Part shown: positions 56,126 to 64,000 of the stretch, piece by piece
How the letters are laid out: each line of letters starts with the position of its first letter
Position numbering within the stretch: the stretch's first letter is position 1
From: Methylobacterium brachythecii
GTDB taxonomy: Bacteria; Pseudomonadota; Alphaproteobacteria; Rhizobiales; Beijerinckiaceae
NCBI RefSeq assembly: GCF_014196345.1
Contig: NZ_JACIDN010000005.1
Location: 248,001-312,000, forward strand
DNA length: 64,000 nt
Reading direction: 5' to 3'
Translations under genes and position numbers: made by a program
The notes under the pieces: model-generated
Told to the model about the DNA's origin: nothing
The model's database searches: none
Seen by the model: the letters and a program-made list of their open reading frames with translations, nothing else

Positions 56126-57688
56126 TTACTTCAAGGCCAGGATCAGCACCCCGATCGCAATCACCCAGAAGGCCAGCGTCGACCAGATGGCGCGCTGCTT
56201 CTCGGCCTTCACCAGCGTGCCGAGGTGCTGGGCCTCCTCGCTGCTCTCCTCGTCGAGCCGCACCATGATCCGGCGGATGCGCTGGGCGATGTCGGGGATG
56301 TCGGCGATCACGTCGGAGAGCGCCAGCGCCGCGCGGCCCGCGCCCTCGATCCGCCCGATCGGCCCGAGATTGCGCGCGATCCAGCTCTTCACCACCGGCT
56401 CGGCGCCGGTCCACATGTCGAGCTGCGGGTCGAGCGAGCGGGCGACGCCCTCGACCACCACCATGGTCTTCTGCAGCATCACCAGCTCGGTGCGCGTGCT
56501 CATGTCGAACAGCGCGGTGACGTCGAAGAGCAGCGTCAGCACCTTCGCCATCGAGATCTCGTCGGCGGGGCGCTGGTGGATCGGCTCGCCGATGGCGCGG
56601 ATGGCCTGCGCGAAATCGTCCACCGAGTGGTGGCGCGGCACGTAGCCCGCCTCGAAATGCACCTGCGCCACGCGGCGATAGTCTCGCATGATGAAGCCGA
56701 GCAGGATCTCCGCCAGGAAACGCCGCTCGGCCATGCCGAGCCGGCCCATGATCCCGAAATCCACCGCCGTCAGGCAGCCGTTCCGGTCCACGAACAGGTT
56801 TCCGGGATGCATGTCGGCGTGGAAGAAGCCGTCGCGGATCGCCTGGCGCAGGAAAGATTGGATCACCGAGCGCCCGAGCGCCTTGATGTCGTGCCCGTCG
56901 GCGACGATGCGCGCCCGGTCGCTCAGGCGGATGCCGTCGATCCATTCCGAGCTGAGCACGTTGCGCGAGGTCATCTCCCATTCCGGGCGCGGCACCCGGA
57001 AGTCGTCGTCACCCTTGGTGTTTTCGGCGAGTTCGGACATGGCGGCGGCCTCGAGCCGCAGGTCCATCTCCATCATCACCGAGCGGGCCAGCGTCTCGAC
57101 CACCTCGCGCGGGCGCAGCCGCTCGGCATCGGGCAGCATCGCGTGGACGATGCGCGCCATGAAGCGCATGGCCTGCAGTTCGCGGGCGAATTGCGCGCGC
57201 ACGCCGGGGCGCATCACCTTCACGGCGAGGTCGCGCAGCGTGCCGTCCTTGTCGAGCACCTGCGCCTTGTGCACCTGCGCGATCGAGGCCGCCGCCACCG
57301 GCTCGCTGAACGAGACGAAGAGCGCCGAGATCGGCTTGCCGAGCTCCTGCTCGACGCAGCGGATCGCCACGCCCTGCGCGAACGGCGGCACGCGGTCCTG
57401 CAGCCGCTCCAGATCGCGCGCTGCGGCCATTCCGACGATGTCGGGCCGCGTCGCCAGGAACTGCCCGAACTTCACGTAGGACGGCCCAAGCCGGGTCATG
57501 GCCCGCTCCAGCGGGCTCGCGCCGGCATCCCGCGCGACGCCCCGCTTCTCCAGCGAGCGCCCGACCTTCAGCGCGAGCCGCAGATGCGGCGGCAGCTCGA
57601 CCGGATCGATCAGCGCCAGTCCGCCCTCGCGCGCCAGCACGAAGCCGACATGCACGCCGCGGACGAGATGGAAGATGCCGCCTAGCAA
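56126..57688 (-). CDS. ubiB: ABC1-family atypical kinase UbiB (ubiquinone biosynthesis)
   Basis: A 520-residue UbiB. The ADCK-type motifs are LGPSYVKFGQFLATRPDIVG (KxGQ signature) and the Ala-rich loop VAAASIAQVHKAQV. The catalytic-loop HADMHPGN and metal-binding VDFGIMG follow. A C-terminal hydrophobic anchor (TLAFWVIAIGVLILAL) holds it in the inner membrane. It supports late ubiquinone steps. I choose the TTG at 57688 because GGAGG lies 8 nt upstream; a GTG at 57706 sits at the edge of a repeat with no ribosome-binding site. Confidence 0.92.
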   Translation of the reverse strand: MLGGIFHLVRGVHVGFVLAREGGLALIDPVELPPHLRLALKVGRSLEKRGVARDAGASPLERAMTRLGPSYVKFGQFLATRPDIVGMAAARDLERLQDRVPPFAQGVAIRCVEQELGKPISALFVSFSEPVAAASIAQVHKAQVLDKDGTLRDLAVKVMRPGVRAQFARELQAMRFMARIVHAMLPDAERLRPREVVETLARSVMMEMDLRLEAAAMSELAENTKGDDDFRVPRPEWEMTSRNVLSSEWIDGIRLSDRARIVADGHDIKALGRSVIQSFLRQAIRDGFFHADMHPGNLFVDRNGCLTAVDFGIMGRLGMAERRFLAEILLGFIMRDYRRVAQVHFEAGYVPRHHSVDDFAQAIRAIGEPIHQRPADEISMAKVLTLLFDVTALFDMSTRTELVMLQKTMVVVEGVARSLDPQLDMWTGAEPVVKSWIARNLGPIGRIEGAGRAALALSDVIADIPDIAQRIRRIMVRLDEESSEEAQHLGTLVKAEKQRAIWSTLAFWVIAIGVLILALK

Positions 57689-57706
57689 CGGGCCAGCCCT
57701 CCGCAC

Positions 57707-57798
57707 CCGTCATTGCGAGCGCAGCGAAGCAATCCAGGGCCAACGCCTTGCCGTTGCGGGTGTGAGTCTGGATTGCTTCGCTGCGCTCGCAATGACGG
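57707..57798. repeat. Perfect 31-bp inverted repeat, family C, between ubiE and ubiB
   Basis: The left arm 57707-57737 begins CCGTCATTGCGAGCGCAGCG and the right arm 57768-57798 is its exact reverse complement; the spacer is 30 bp. It lies between two genes of one transcription direction (ubiE upstream, ubiB downstream), ending 19 bp from the ubiB start. There is no coding content. This terminus type is distinct from families A and B. Confidence 0.85.
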
Positions 57799-57816
57799 CG
57801 GAAAGGACAAGCCCAC

Positions 57817-58578
57817 TCAAGCCACCTTCCAGCCCGAGTGGATCGCCACGATCCCCCCCGACAGCACCCGGTGCGTCACCCGCGAGAACCCCGCCTCCTC
57901 GATCATCGCCGCGAACCGGCCGGGGGAGGGGAATTTTCGAATGGATTCAACCAGATACTTGTAGGATTCCTTGTCGCCCGCCACCCGTGCGCCGATGCGC
58001 GGGATCACGTGGAAGGAATAGGCGTCGTAGATCTTTTCGAGGATCGGCAGGTCGACCCGCGAGAATTCGAGGCACAGGAACCGCCCGCCGGGCTTGAGCA
58101 CCCGAAACGCCTCCTTCAGCGCCACGTCGATCCGCGGCACGTTCCGGATGCCGAAGGCGATGGTGTAGGCGTCGAAGGTATTCGAGGGGAGCGGCAGGCT
58201 CTCGGCATTGCCGGTGACGAACTCGATCTGCCCGGAAAACCGCGTCCCCGCCCGCTCCTGCCCGACCCGCAGCATCGCCTCGTTGATGTCGAGCACGGTG
58301 ACGTCGGTGTCCGGCCCGCCGGCCTCCAGCACGCGGAAGGCGATGTCGCCGGTGCCGCCGGCCACGTCGAGATGGCGGAAGGGGCGGTTGCGGCCCGGCC
58401 GCAGCATGCCGATGAGATGCGACTTCCAGGCCCGGTGCAGCCCGCCCGACATCAGGTCGTTCATCAGGTCGTAGCGCTTGGCCACGGAGCGAAAAACGTC
58501 GTCCACCCGGCCCTGCTTCTCGGCGAGCGACACCCGCTCGAAGCCGAAATCCGCCGTGCCGTCCTCAGCCGCGCTCAT
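57817..58578 (-). CDS. ubiE: Ubiquinone/menaquinone C-methyltransferase UbiE
   Basis: A 253-residue class I SAM methyltransferase. [20 protein letters not shown] is the UbiE signature, motif I is [19 protein letters not shown], post-[12 protein letters not shown], and the C-terminal motif [20 protein letters not shown]. It methylates the quinone ring in ubiquinone synthesis. Upstream and divergent is mutM, a standard alphaproteobacterial neighbour. ubiB follows after a 31-bp inverted repeat. Confidence 0.95.
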   Translation of the reverse strand: MSAAEDGTADFGFERVSLAEKQGRVDDVFRSVAKRYDLMNDLMSGGLHRAWKSHLIGMLRPGRNRPFRHLDVAGGTGDIAFRVLEAGGPDTDVTVLDINEAMLRVGQERAGTRFSGQIEFVTGNAESLPLPSNTFDAYTIAFGIRNVPRIDVALKEAFRVLKPGGRFLCLEFSRVDLPILEKIYDAYSFHVIPRIGARVAGDKESYKYLVESIRKFPSPGRFAAMIEEAGFSRVTHRVLSGGIVAIHSGWKVA

Positions 58579-58716
58579 GCCGTCCCATCCGCTCTAGCCA
58601 CGCCGCTCATAGCGAATGCGCCGCGGGATCGCCATGTGGAGAAGCCGCGGCACAACGCTTATGAACCGGACCGACGAAACACGGGCGTCCCGCCCATCCC
58701 CTTCATCCCACCCCAC

Positions 58717-58835
58717 CCCCTCATCCTGAGGTGCGTAGCGCAGCGAAGCCTCGAAGGAGACCTCCAGGGATCGCGCGGCTGGCTGGAGCCCTCCTTCGAG
58801 GCTTCCGCTTCGCGTCCGCACCTCAGGATGAGGGG
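58717..58835. repeat. Palindromic intergenic repeat, family A copy 2
   Basis: Inverted termini CCCCTCATCCTGAGGTGCG at 58717-58735 and the exact complement at 58817-58835 enclose a core sharing CCAGGGATCGCG and TGGAGCCCTCC with the copy at 12202-12323. An inner pair (GAAGCCTCGAAGGAG / CTCCTTCGAGGCTTC) also folds. It lies in the divergent region between ubiE and mutM. Confidence 0.8.
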
Positions 58836-58926
58836 ATGGGGAGGGAGGACCGGTGTCAGCCCGTGAGACCTGCCCCCGCGTTTCACGTGAAACATTTCCT
58901 ATAACTAAGCCATAAGTCCCAAAAGA

Positions 58927-59814
58927 ATGCCCGAGCTTCCCGAAGTCGAAACTGTGCGGCGCGGCCTGGAGCCGGCGATGGTCGGCGCGCGCTTTTCGCG
59001 GGTGACGCTGCGACGGCCGGACCTGCGCTTTCCCTTCCCGGAGCGCTTTGCGAAGCGCCTCGAAGGCCGCACGGTCACGGAGCTGGCGCGCCGGGCCAAA
59101 TACCTCACGGCGCATCTCGATTCCGGCGAGAGCCTGATCATGCATCTCGGCATGAGCGGCCGCTTCGACGTCGCGCTACCGGACGGCTCGAACCTCTCGC
59201 CGGGCGATTTCTACCTCGAAGGCGCGCTCGGCAACGCGAAGCACGACCACGTGGTAATGGCGCTGAATTCCGGCGCGACGATCACCTATAACGACGTGCG
59301 CCGCTTCGGCTTCATGGATCTGGCGCCGACCGAGACGCTGGCCGCGTGCCGGCACTTCGCCGCCATGGGCATCGAACCGCTCGGCGACGATCTCACCGGC
59401 GCGATGATCGCGCGCCTTTTTCGGCACCGCATCACGCCGCTGAAGGCCGCCCTGCTCGACCAGCGACTGATCGCGGGGCTCGGCAACATCTACGTCTGCG
59501 AAGCCCTCCACCGCGCCCGCCTGCACCCGCAGGCCATGGCCGGAACGCTCGCCAAGCCCGACGGCTCACCGACGCGCGGGGCCAATGCCCTCGCCAAGGC
59601 GATCAAGACCGTCCTCACCGAGGCCGTCGCGGCGGGCGGCTCGACGCTCCGCGACTACGCCCATCCCGACGGCGGGGCAGGGGCCTTCCAGCATAGTTTT
59701 CGGGTGTATGACCGGGCGGGACTGGTCTGCACGGCGAAGGGATGCCGGGGGCATGTTGCGCGGATCGTGCAGTCGGGACGGTCGACGTTTTTTTGTGAGG
59801 TTTGTCAGGCATAG
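58927..59814 (+). CDS. mutM: Formamidopyrimidine-DNA glycosylase (Fpg)
   Basis: A 295-residue Mut[16 protein letters not shown] supplies the catalytic N-terminal Pro2 and Glu3, the Lys in [20 protein letters not shown] is near 57, [11 protein letters not shown] follows, and the helix-two-turn-helix is near 170-185. The C-terminal zinc finger uses Cys268, 273, 290 and 293. It excises 8-oxoguanine and other oxidised purines. Length is normal. The gene abuts a sharp G+C drop just after its stop. Confidence 0.97.
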   Translation: MPELPEVETVRRGLEPAMVGARFSRVTLRRPDLRFPFPERFAKRLEGRTVTELARRAKYLTAHLDSGESLIMHLGMSGRFDVALPDGSNLSPGDFYLEGALGNAKHDHVVMALNSGATITYNDVRRFGFMDLAPTETLAACRHFAAMGIEPLGDDLTGAMIARLFRHRITPLKAALLDQRLIAGLGNIYVCEALHRARLHPQAMAGTLAKPDGSPTRGANALAKAIKTVLTEAVAAGGSTLRDYAHPDGGAGAFQHSFRVYDRAGLVCTAKGCRGHVARIVQSGRSTFFCEVCQA

Positions 59815-60788
59815 TCAAAAATTGAAGTGCGCCACTATTGCTCAAAGCCGAACACCGAAAGTCAACTTCCGGAAAAGTTTGTTACTAGAGTTTGATTGCT
59901 CTTTTATCCATGTGAGCGAAAGACGACATTTTCATTTTTAAATGCTCTCGATTTTTATCTCCAAATGCCTCTAAGTAAACTGGCATAATAGATTTATCAA
60001 GCAAATTGCTTTCCATTTTACATGCAACGACTCCAACAAGACTCTTATCATCGAATTGCGATTGCCACCGCCTCCCCATTTCTTTCCGCGAACCTTCAGC
60101 GCGCTGGACGCTCTCTGATATTAAATCTCTGACTTCTGTATGTAATTCGCACAGAGCATTAAAATATACCCTGAAACAGTCACGCAAGTTGATACGACCT
60201 CCACGCTCTTTAATCTCGTCTATAATCTCTTTCTCAAATTTTCGACCGCCCGAAACCTCGTCAGCACAAAAGAAGTACTCGGTAGAAGCCAAGTTCTTAT
60301 CGCCAATCCACTCGGACCCAATGGAAAAATTATGAACAGGGAATCCACTGTGCTGCGAAAGATTTCTTATGGCTTCCATCGCGCGGTATTCAAAGACTGT
60401 TTTTAATTTTTTCTCTTTTATTTCTTTTATCTTTTTCGTCGCCAATTCTTTTCCAATAATCTTGGCGGCATGATTTTCTATTGAAATGGTATATAATCTA
60501 ACCGTTGCAAGCGCAGCGATCATCAAGGCATTGTATTCATATTTAGTTCGATAGAAATCTTCGTTAGTGGGCCAATTGTAGATCATGGCATCAAGAGAAG
60601 TTTTAAAATAATTTATTTCAATTAATTTGTATGACTCGCATACAGCACAGAAATTCGCTTCAATATGCAATGCATTCGTGAGAATTTCACGAGAATTCTT
60701 TAAGTCTCTAAAATCAGCATCAGATATCTCCAAAATCTCATCGCTAGATAATGTCAGACGAACAAGCGCGTACATTGATCCGACACCC
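59815..60788. other. AT-rich segment between mutM and ggt
   Basis: From just after the mutM stop to the ggt stop the sequence is visibly AT-rich (a sampled 60-base line, 60481-60540, has 23 G+C, about 38%), while the flanks are clearly GC-rich. The transition is abrupt at both ends. It contains one minus-strand gene and no integrase, transposase, tRNA or obvious target-site repeat. This suggests horizontal acquisition by an unseen mechanism. Confidence 0.8.
59885..60775 (-). CDS. AT-rich orphan gene with HEPN-like R-x4-H motif (putative RNase/defence protein)
   Basis: A 296-residue protein. The N-terminal part (YALVRLTLSSDEILEISDAD...) is followed by a helical region (FYRTKYEYNALMIAALATVRLYTISIEN is about 74-101; a Lys-rich helix lies near 114-125). 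Then comes EAIRNLSQHSGFPVHNFSIG, with Arg137-Asn138 and His142 forming the R-N-x3-H pattern of HEPN ribonuclease-type domains. The C-terminal half (about 150-296) has no family I recognise. The codon composition differs strongly from all neighbours. It starts 13 bp after the ggt stop on the same strand. HEPN membership is inferred from one motif and its context. Confidence 0.6.
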   Translation of the reverse strand: MYALVRLTLSSDEILEISDADFRDLKNSREILTNALHIEANFCAVCESYKLIEINYFKTSLDAMIYNWPTNEDFYRTKYEYNALMIAALATVRLYTISIENHAAKIIGKELATKKIKEIKEKKLKTVFEYRAMEAIRNLSQHSGFPVHNFSIGSEWIGDKNLASTEYFFCADEVSGGRKFEKEIIDEIKERGGRINLRDCFRVYFNALCELHTEVRDLISESVQRAEGSRKEMGRRWQSQFDDKSLVGVVACKMESNLLDKSIMPVYLEAFGDKNREHLKMKMSSFAHMDKRAIKL

Positions 60789-62378
60789 TCACCACCCCAT
60801 AGCAATCCCATCCTTCCGCGGGTCCGACCCGGCCACCAGCGTCCCCGCCGCGCGGTCGATCCAGATGATCTGGCCGCCGCCGAGGGGGAGGGGGGCGCGG
60901 ATCGCCGGATGGCCGCGCTCCCGCAGGCCGGTGAAGACCGCCTCCGGCACGCCGTCTTCCACTTCGAGGCCGCCGCCATAGGCGAAGCTGCGGGGGGCAT
61001 CGAGGGCCTCCTGCACGTCGAGGCCGCGGTCGAGCAGGCCGGTCAGCAGCTCGACATGGCCCATCGCCTGGTAGTGGCCGCCCATCACGCCGAAGGGCGC
61101 GACCGTGCGGCCGTCCTTCATCAGTAGGCCGGGGATGATCGTGTGCATCGGGCGCTTGCGCGGGCCGATGCTGTTGGGGTGCCCGGCCTCGGTGCGGAAG
61201 GACAGGCCGCGATTGTGCAGCAGCACGCCGCTCTCGGGCGCGAGGATGCCGGAGCCAAAACCCTGGAACAGCGAGTTGATCAGCGACAGCGCGTTGCCGT
61301 CGCGGTCGACCACGCAGAGGTAGACCGTGTCGCGATGCGCCACAGTCTGCGCCGCCTCGGGATAGAGCACCGGCTCGCGGGCGCGGGCCATGTCGATGTC
61401 GCCGCGCGCCCTGGCGTGCCAGGCATCGGAGAGCAGGTGCTCGACCGGGACGTTCGCGAGGTCGAAGTCGCCGAACAGAGCGTCACGGTGGTGGTAGCCC
61501 TGCTTGCACACCTCGGCGAAGAGATGGAGGCGATCGAGCTCCGAGAGCGCGCCGACATCGTAGCCGGAGAGCACGTTGAGCATCATCAGGGCCGCGAGCC
61601 CCTGGCCGGCGGGCGGGCATTCGTAGACGTCGTAGCCGCGGTAGCGCGTGGAGATCGGCGTCACGATGTCGGGCTTGGCCGCCGCGAAATCTTCTTCCGT
61701 CTGCAACCCTCCGAGGCGCTGGAGCTTGCCGACGATATCGGCGGCGATGGCACCCTCGTAGAAGGCCTGCGGGCCGCCTTCCGCGATCCGCCGGAGCGTC
61801 GCGGCGAGGCGCGGCTGCTTGAAGAGGCTGCCGATGGCCGGCGCCCGGCCGCCGGGCAGGAACACCTCGGCGGCGTCCGGATCGTGCGAGACGCGCGGCA
61901 CGCAGCGCAGCCAGTCCCAGCCAACGCGGGGCTGCACCACAAATCCGTTCTCGGCGAAGCCGATGGCCGGCTGCAGCAGCTCACCGAGCGAGCGGGTGCC
62001 ATGGTCGGCGACCAGCCGCGCCCAGGCCGCGATCGCGCCGGGCACGGTGACGGCATGGGGCGATTCCGCGTCGATGGTCACGCCGTGCTCTGCGTACCAA
62101 TCCGGCGTCGCGGCGGCCGCCGCGCGACCCGATCCGTCGAGCGCCACCGGCACCGAGGCGCCGGCCGGGGCGTAGAGCGCGAAGCAATCGCCGCCGATGC
62201 CGGTCATCAGCGGATCGACCACGCATTGCACGGCCACCGCCGCGATGCCGGCATCCACCGCATTGCCGCCGGAGCGCAGCACGTCGATGGCCGTGAGGGT
62301 CGAGAGCGGATGCGAGGTCGCCACCGCCGCGTTGGCGGCATGGAGCGGGGAACGGCCGGGGCGGGAAAAGTCTCTCAC
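60789..62378 (-). CDS. Gamma-glutamyltransferase family protein
   Basis: A 529-residue Ntn-hydrolase of the GGT family. NAAVATSHPLSTLTAIDVLR and GGNAVDAGIAAVAVQCVVDP begin the large subunit, and TGIGGDCFALY follows. The autoprocessing nucleophile Thr lies in AHRDTVYLCVVDRDG, followed by INSLFQGFGSGI. The C-terminus has GGHYQAMGH and GGLEVEDGV. It hydrolyses or transfers gamma-glutamyl groups, for instance in glutathione use. I see no convincing signal peptide from the GTG at 62378, which has AGGAG upstream; longer in-frame starts are Arg-rich. A cytoplasmic GGT-like enzyme is possible. Confidence 0.9.
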   Translation of the reverse strand: MRDFSRPGRSPLHAANAAVATSHPLSTLTAIDVLRSGGNAVDAGIAAVAVQCVVDPLMTGIGGDCFALYAPAGASVPVALDGSGRAAAAATPDWYAEHGVTIDAESPHAVTVPGAIAAWARLVADHGTRSLGELLQPAIGFAENGFVVQPRVGWDWLRCVPRVSHDPDAAEVFLPGGRAPAIGSLFKQPRLAATLRRIAEGGPQAFYEGAIAADIVGKLQRLGGLQTEEDFAAAKPDIVTPISTRYRGYDVYECPPAGQGLAALMMLNVLSGYDVGALSELDRLHLFAEVCKQGYHHRDALFGDFDLANVPVEHLLSDAWHARARGDIDMARAREPVLYPEAAQTVAHRDTVYLCVVDRDGNALSLINSLFQGFGSGILAPESGVLLHNRGLSFRTEAGHPNSIGPRKRPMHTIIPGLLMKDGRTVAPFGVMGGHYQAMGHVELLTGLLDRGLDVQEALDAPRSFAYGGGLEVEDGVPEAVFTGLRERGHPAIRAPLPLGGGQIIWIDRAAGTLVAGSDPRKDGIAMGW

Positions 62379-62565
62379 GATCGCGGCACTCCTGACGGCT
62401 CCGGGCTGCCAGGATCGCCCGGGTTCTCGCAGGCTCCCATAAGCGCGCCGTCGGCGGCGCGCCACCGATGCAGGTGCTTGCGCAGGACACGGTTGCGTGT
62501 GCGTGCGTCGTCAGGAATCGAGAGGGGCACGCGAGGGTCGCGCGCCCCGGGAGAGCCATGCCGAC

Positions 62566-62596
62566 GGGCACCCCGGCGACGGTCGCCGGGGTGCCC
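62566..62596. terminator. Strong palindromic hairpin after the SulP gene
   Basis: GGGCACCCCGGCGAC and its exact complement form a 31-bp near-perfect palindrome (a single central base), just past the SulP stop at 62602. It has a T-run on the plus side only, so for the minus-strand SulP gene it may act with help of Rho or protect the 3' end. Confidence 0.65.
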
Positions 62597-62601
62597 GGTT
62601 T

Positions 62602-64000
62602 TCAGTGCGCCGGGCTCGCGACCACCGCGGCGAGGCGATCGTGAGGGGCGCCGGAGCCGCCGACCACCGCGATGCGGGTGCCGGAGGCCGCGCGGCGGTT
62701 CGCCCAGTCGCTGATCACCTCCAGGCAGGTATGGTCGATGGCCGAGAGGCCGCGGGTGGCGAGCCTGACCTCGCCGCCTTCCGGAGTGCGCTCCAGGGCC
62801 TCGGTGAGCCCCGGCAGCTGCAGGAAGGTCGCGCCGCCTGAAAGCCGCAGCTCCGGCACGCCCTCCTGCTTCGGCGCCTCGACCTCCTCGATCCGCAGCC
62901 GGCCGCGGCGCAAGGCCGGGAGCGACTGGAGCAGGCTCAGGCCGAAGCCGGTGAGCACGCCGGTCAGCAGGTCGGTGGCCACCACGGTCACCAACGTCAC
63001 GAACCAGATGCCGACGGTGACCCAGCCGTAGCGGCGATGCAGGTGGAAGGCGTGGCTCGGGCCGACCAGACGCCAGCCCGTGACCACCAGGATGCCGGCA
63101 AGCGCCGCCGTCGGCACCATGGTCAGCACCCAGGGCAGGGCGACGAGGAAGGCCAGGATCCAGATGCCGTGCAGCACCGTCGAGGCCCGGCTGACCGCGC
63201 CGGCCTGGACGTTGGCCGAGGAGCGCACGATCACGCCGGTCATCGGCAGGCCGCCGATGAGACCGCAGACGAGGTTGCCCACGCCCTGCGCGCCGAGTTC
63301 CCGATCGTAGCGGGTGCGCGGCCCATCATGCATGCGGTCGACGGCAGCCGCCGAGAGCAGGCTCTCCGCGCTCGCCACCGCGGCGATGGTGAGCGCCATC
63401 ACCAGGATGGCGGGTTCGGCGAGCCGTCCCCAGGCCTCGGAGGAGGGTAGGGCGAGGGTCGAGAGGATGGCCTCGGGCACCTCGATCCGCTTGACGTCGA
63501 GTCCGCCGAGGCTCGCGAGCAGCGTACCGGCCAGCACCGCGATGAGCGCGCCGGGTAGCAGCTTCAGCCGGGTCGGGCGGAAGCGCTCCCAGGCGAGCAT
63601 CGCCGCGATGGTGGCGAGCCCGACCATCACCGCGCTCAGGCGGTTGCCGCCGGAAAAGGCCTCGAACACCGCGACCGGGATCGCCATCAGGTTGTCGAGG
63701 CCGCTCGGGAGGGGCACCGCATCGGTGAGGACGTGGATCTGCCCGAGCACGATCAGCACGCCGATGCCGGCGAGCATGCCGTGCACCACCGCCGGGGAGA
63801 TCGCCCGGAACCAGTTGCCGATGCGCAATCCGCCCGCGACGAGCTGGAGGATGCCCGCCAGCACGAGGACCGGCCCCAGCGCCTCGAAGCCGTGCGTGCG
63901 CACGAACTCGAACACGATCACCGCGAGGCCGGCCGCCGGGCCGCTCACCTGCAGCGGCGCGCCGGCGATCAGCCCGACCAGGATGCCGCCGACGATACCG
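62602..64000 (-). CDS. SulP family inorganic anion transporter with STAS domain (cut by window edge)
   Basis: The frame stays open beyond the window edge: 466 in-frame residues are visible from 63999 down. Multiple membrane helices are present (GILVGLIAGAPLQVSGPAAG, GPVLVLAGILQLVAGGLRIG, WILAFLVALPWVLTMV, VTVGIWFVTLVTVVATDLLT). The C-terminal STAS domain has ATFLQLPGLTEALERTPEGG and AIDHTCLEVISDWANRR. SulP proteins move sulfate, bicarbonate or other anions. The N-terminal helices lie outside the window. A GTG near 63948 is internal, not the start. Confidence 0.92.
   Translation of the reverse strand, partial: GIVGGILVGLIAGAPLQVSGPAAGLAVIVFEFVRTHGFEALGPVLVLAGILQLVAGGLRIGNWFRAISPAVVHGMLAGIGVLIVLGQIHVLTDAVPLPSGLDNLMAIPVAVFEAFSGGNRLSAVMVGLATIAAMLAWERFRPTRLKLLPGALIAVLAGTLLASLGGLDVKRIEVPEAILSTLALPSSEAWGRLAEPAILVMALTIAAVASAESLLSAAAVDRMHDGPRTRYDRELGAQGVGNLVCGLIGGLPMTGVIVRSSANVQAGAVSRASTVLHGIWILAFLVALPWVLTMVPTAALAGILVVTGWRLVGPSHAFHLHRRYGWVTVGIWFVTLVTVVATDLLTGVLTGFGLSLLQSLPALRRGRLRIEEVEAPKQEGVPELRLSGGATFLQLPGLTEALERTPEGGEVRLATRGLSAIDHTCLEVISDWANRRAASGTRIAVVGGSGAPHDRLAAVVASPAH

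Noticed and set aside
60006..60335. Plus-strand frame inside the AT-rich segment
   Set aside because: It is opposite the HEPN-like gene, has no ribosome-binding site, and is rich in Ser/Pro/Leu with no motif.
63948..63950. GTG near the right edge as the SulP start
   Set aside because: The same frame continues upstream to the window edge with typical SulP sequence (GGILVGLIAGAPLQ), so the real start is outside.

Overview
The window is G+C-rich chromosomal DNA, apart from one AT-rich gene near 60 kb. It looks like an alphaproteobacterium of the order Hyphomicrobiales (Rhizobiales), most probably a Methylobacterium/Methylorubrum-type organism. This rests on gene orders typical of that order (sufS2-B-C-D-S-T-A; kdsA ... 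eno-ftsB-pdhA-pdhB-DUF5076-pdhC-lpd; mutM/ubiE-ubiB/coaBC), an Irr-type iron operator, an Omp25/31-like porin, DUF6894 and DUF3606 proteins, and several families of palindromic intergenic repeats. The genus is inference. I found no rRNA, tRNA, CRISPR array, transposase or phage genes.

Layout. 0-6.3 kb: N-terminus of a polyphosphate kinase 2 homologue, a histidine phosphatase, a giant Pls/PosA-type amino-acid homopolymer synthetase, a VOC protein and an SRPBCC protein. 6.3-14.5 kb: an alpha/beta hydrolase, then the complete suf Fe-S cluster operon behind two tandem Irr (ICE) boxes, with a palindromic element between sufD and sufS. 14.5-17.2 kb: a diguanylate cyclase and an RhlE-like RNA helicase with a perfect 19-bp hairpin upstream. 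17.5-25.9 kb: a small membrane protein, a porin, a YceI/cytochrome b561/YceI cluster with a divergent LysR regulator, a DegP protease, and an ArsR/SDR/aldo-keto reductase group with a long operator-like palindrome.

26-38 kb: central metabolism and envelope genes. These are two unrecognised secreted proteins, kdsA, a Gly/Tyr-rich secreted protein, a TerB-like membrane protein, queF, eno, ftsB, and the pyruvate dehydrogenase operon (pdhA, lipoyl-pdhB, DUF5076, pdhC, lpd). A DUF559 endonuclease-like gene flanked by 37/38-bp inverted repeats lies between pdhC and lpd. 38-42.6 kb: small proteins, a class II aldolase, moeA and a possible small transcript. 42.8-51.7 kb: an RND efflux pair, an HD-GYP protein beside a GGDEF cyclase, a TIGR04222 membrane protein and a YdeI-like protein. 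51.7-59.8 kb: coaBC, an SDR/TetR pair with twin operators, a tautomerase, a peptidase E-like protein, ubiB, ubiE and mutM. 59.8-60.8 kb: an AT-rich gene with a HEPN-type R-x4-H motif. 60.8-64 kb: gamma-glutamyltransferase and a SulP anion transporter cut by the window edge.

The best candidates for something new are the AT-rich HEPN-like gene, the DUF559 cassette inside the pdh operon, and the Pls/PosA synthetase. The tandem Irr boxes ahead of suf are a clear regulatory signal that fits known rhizobial biology.
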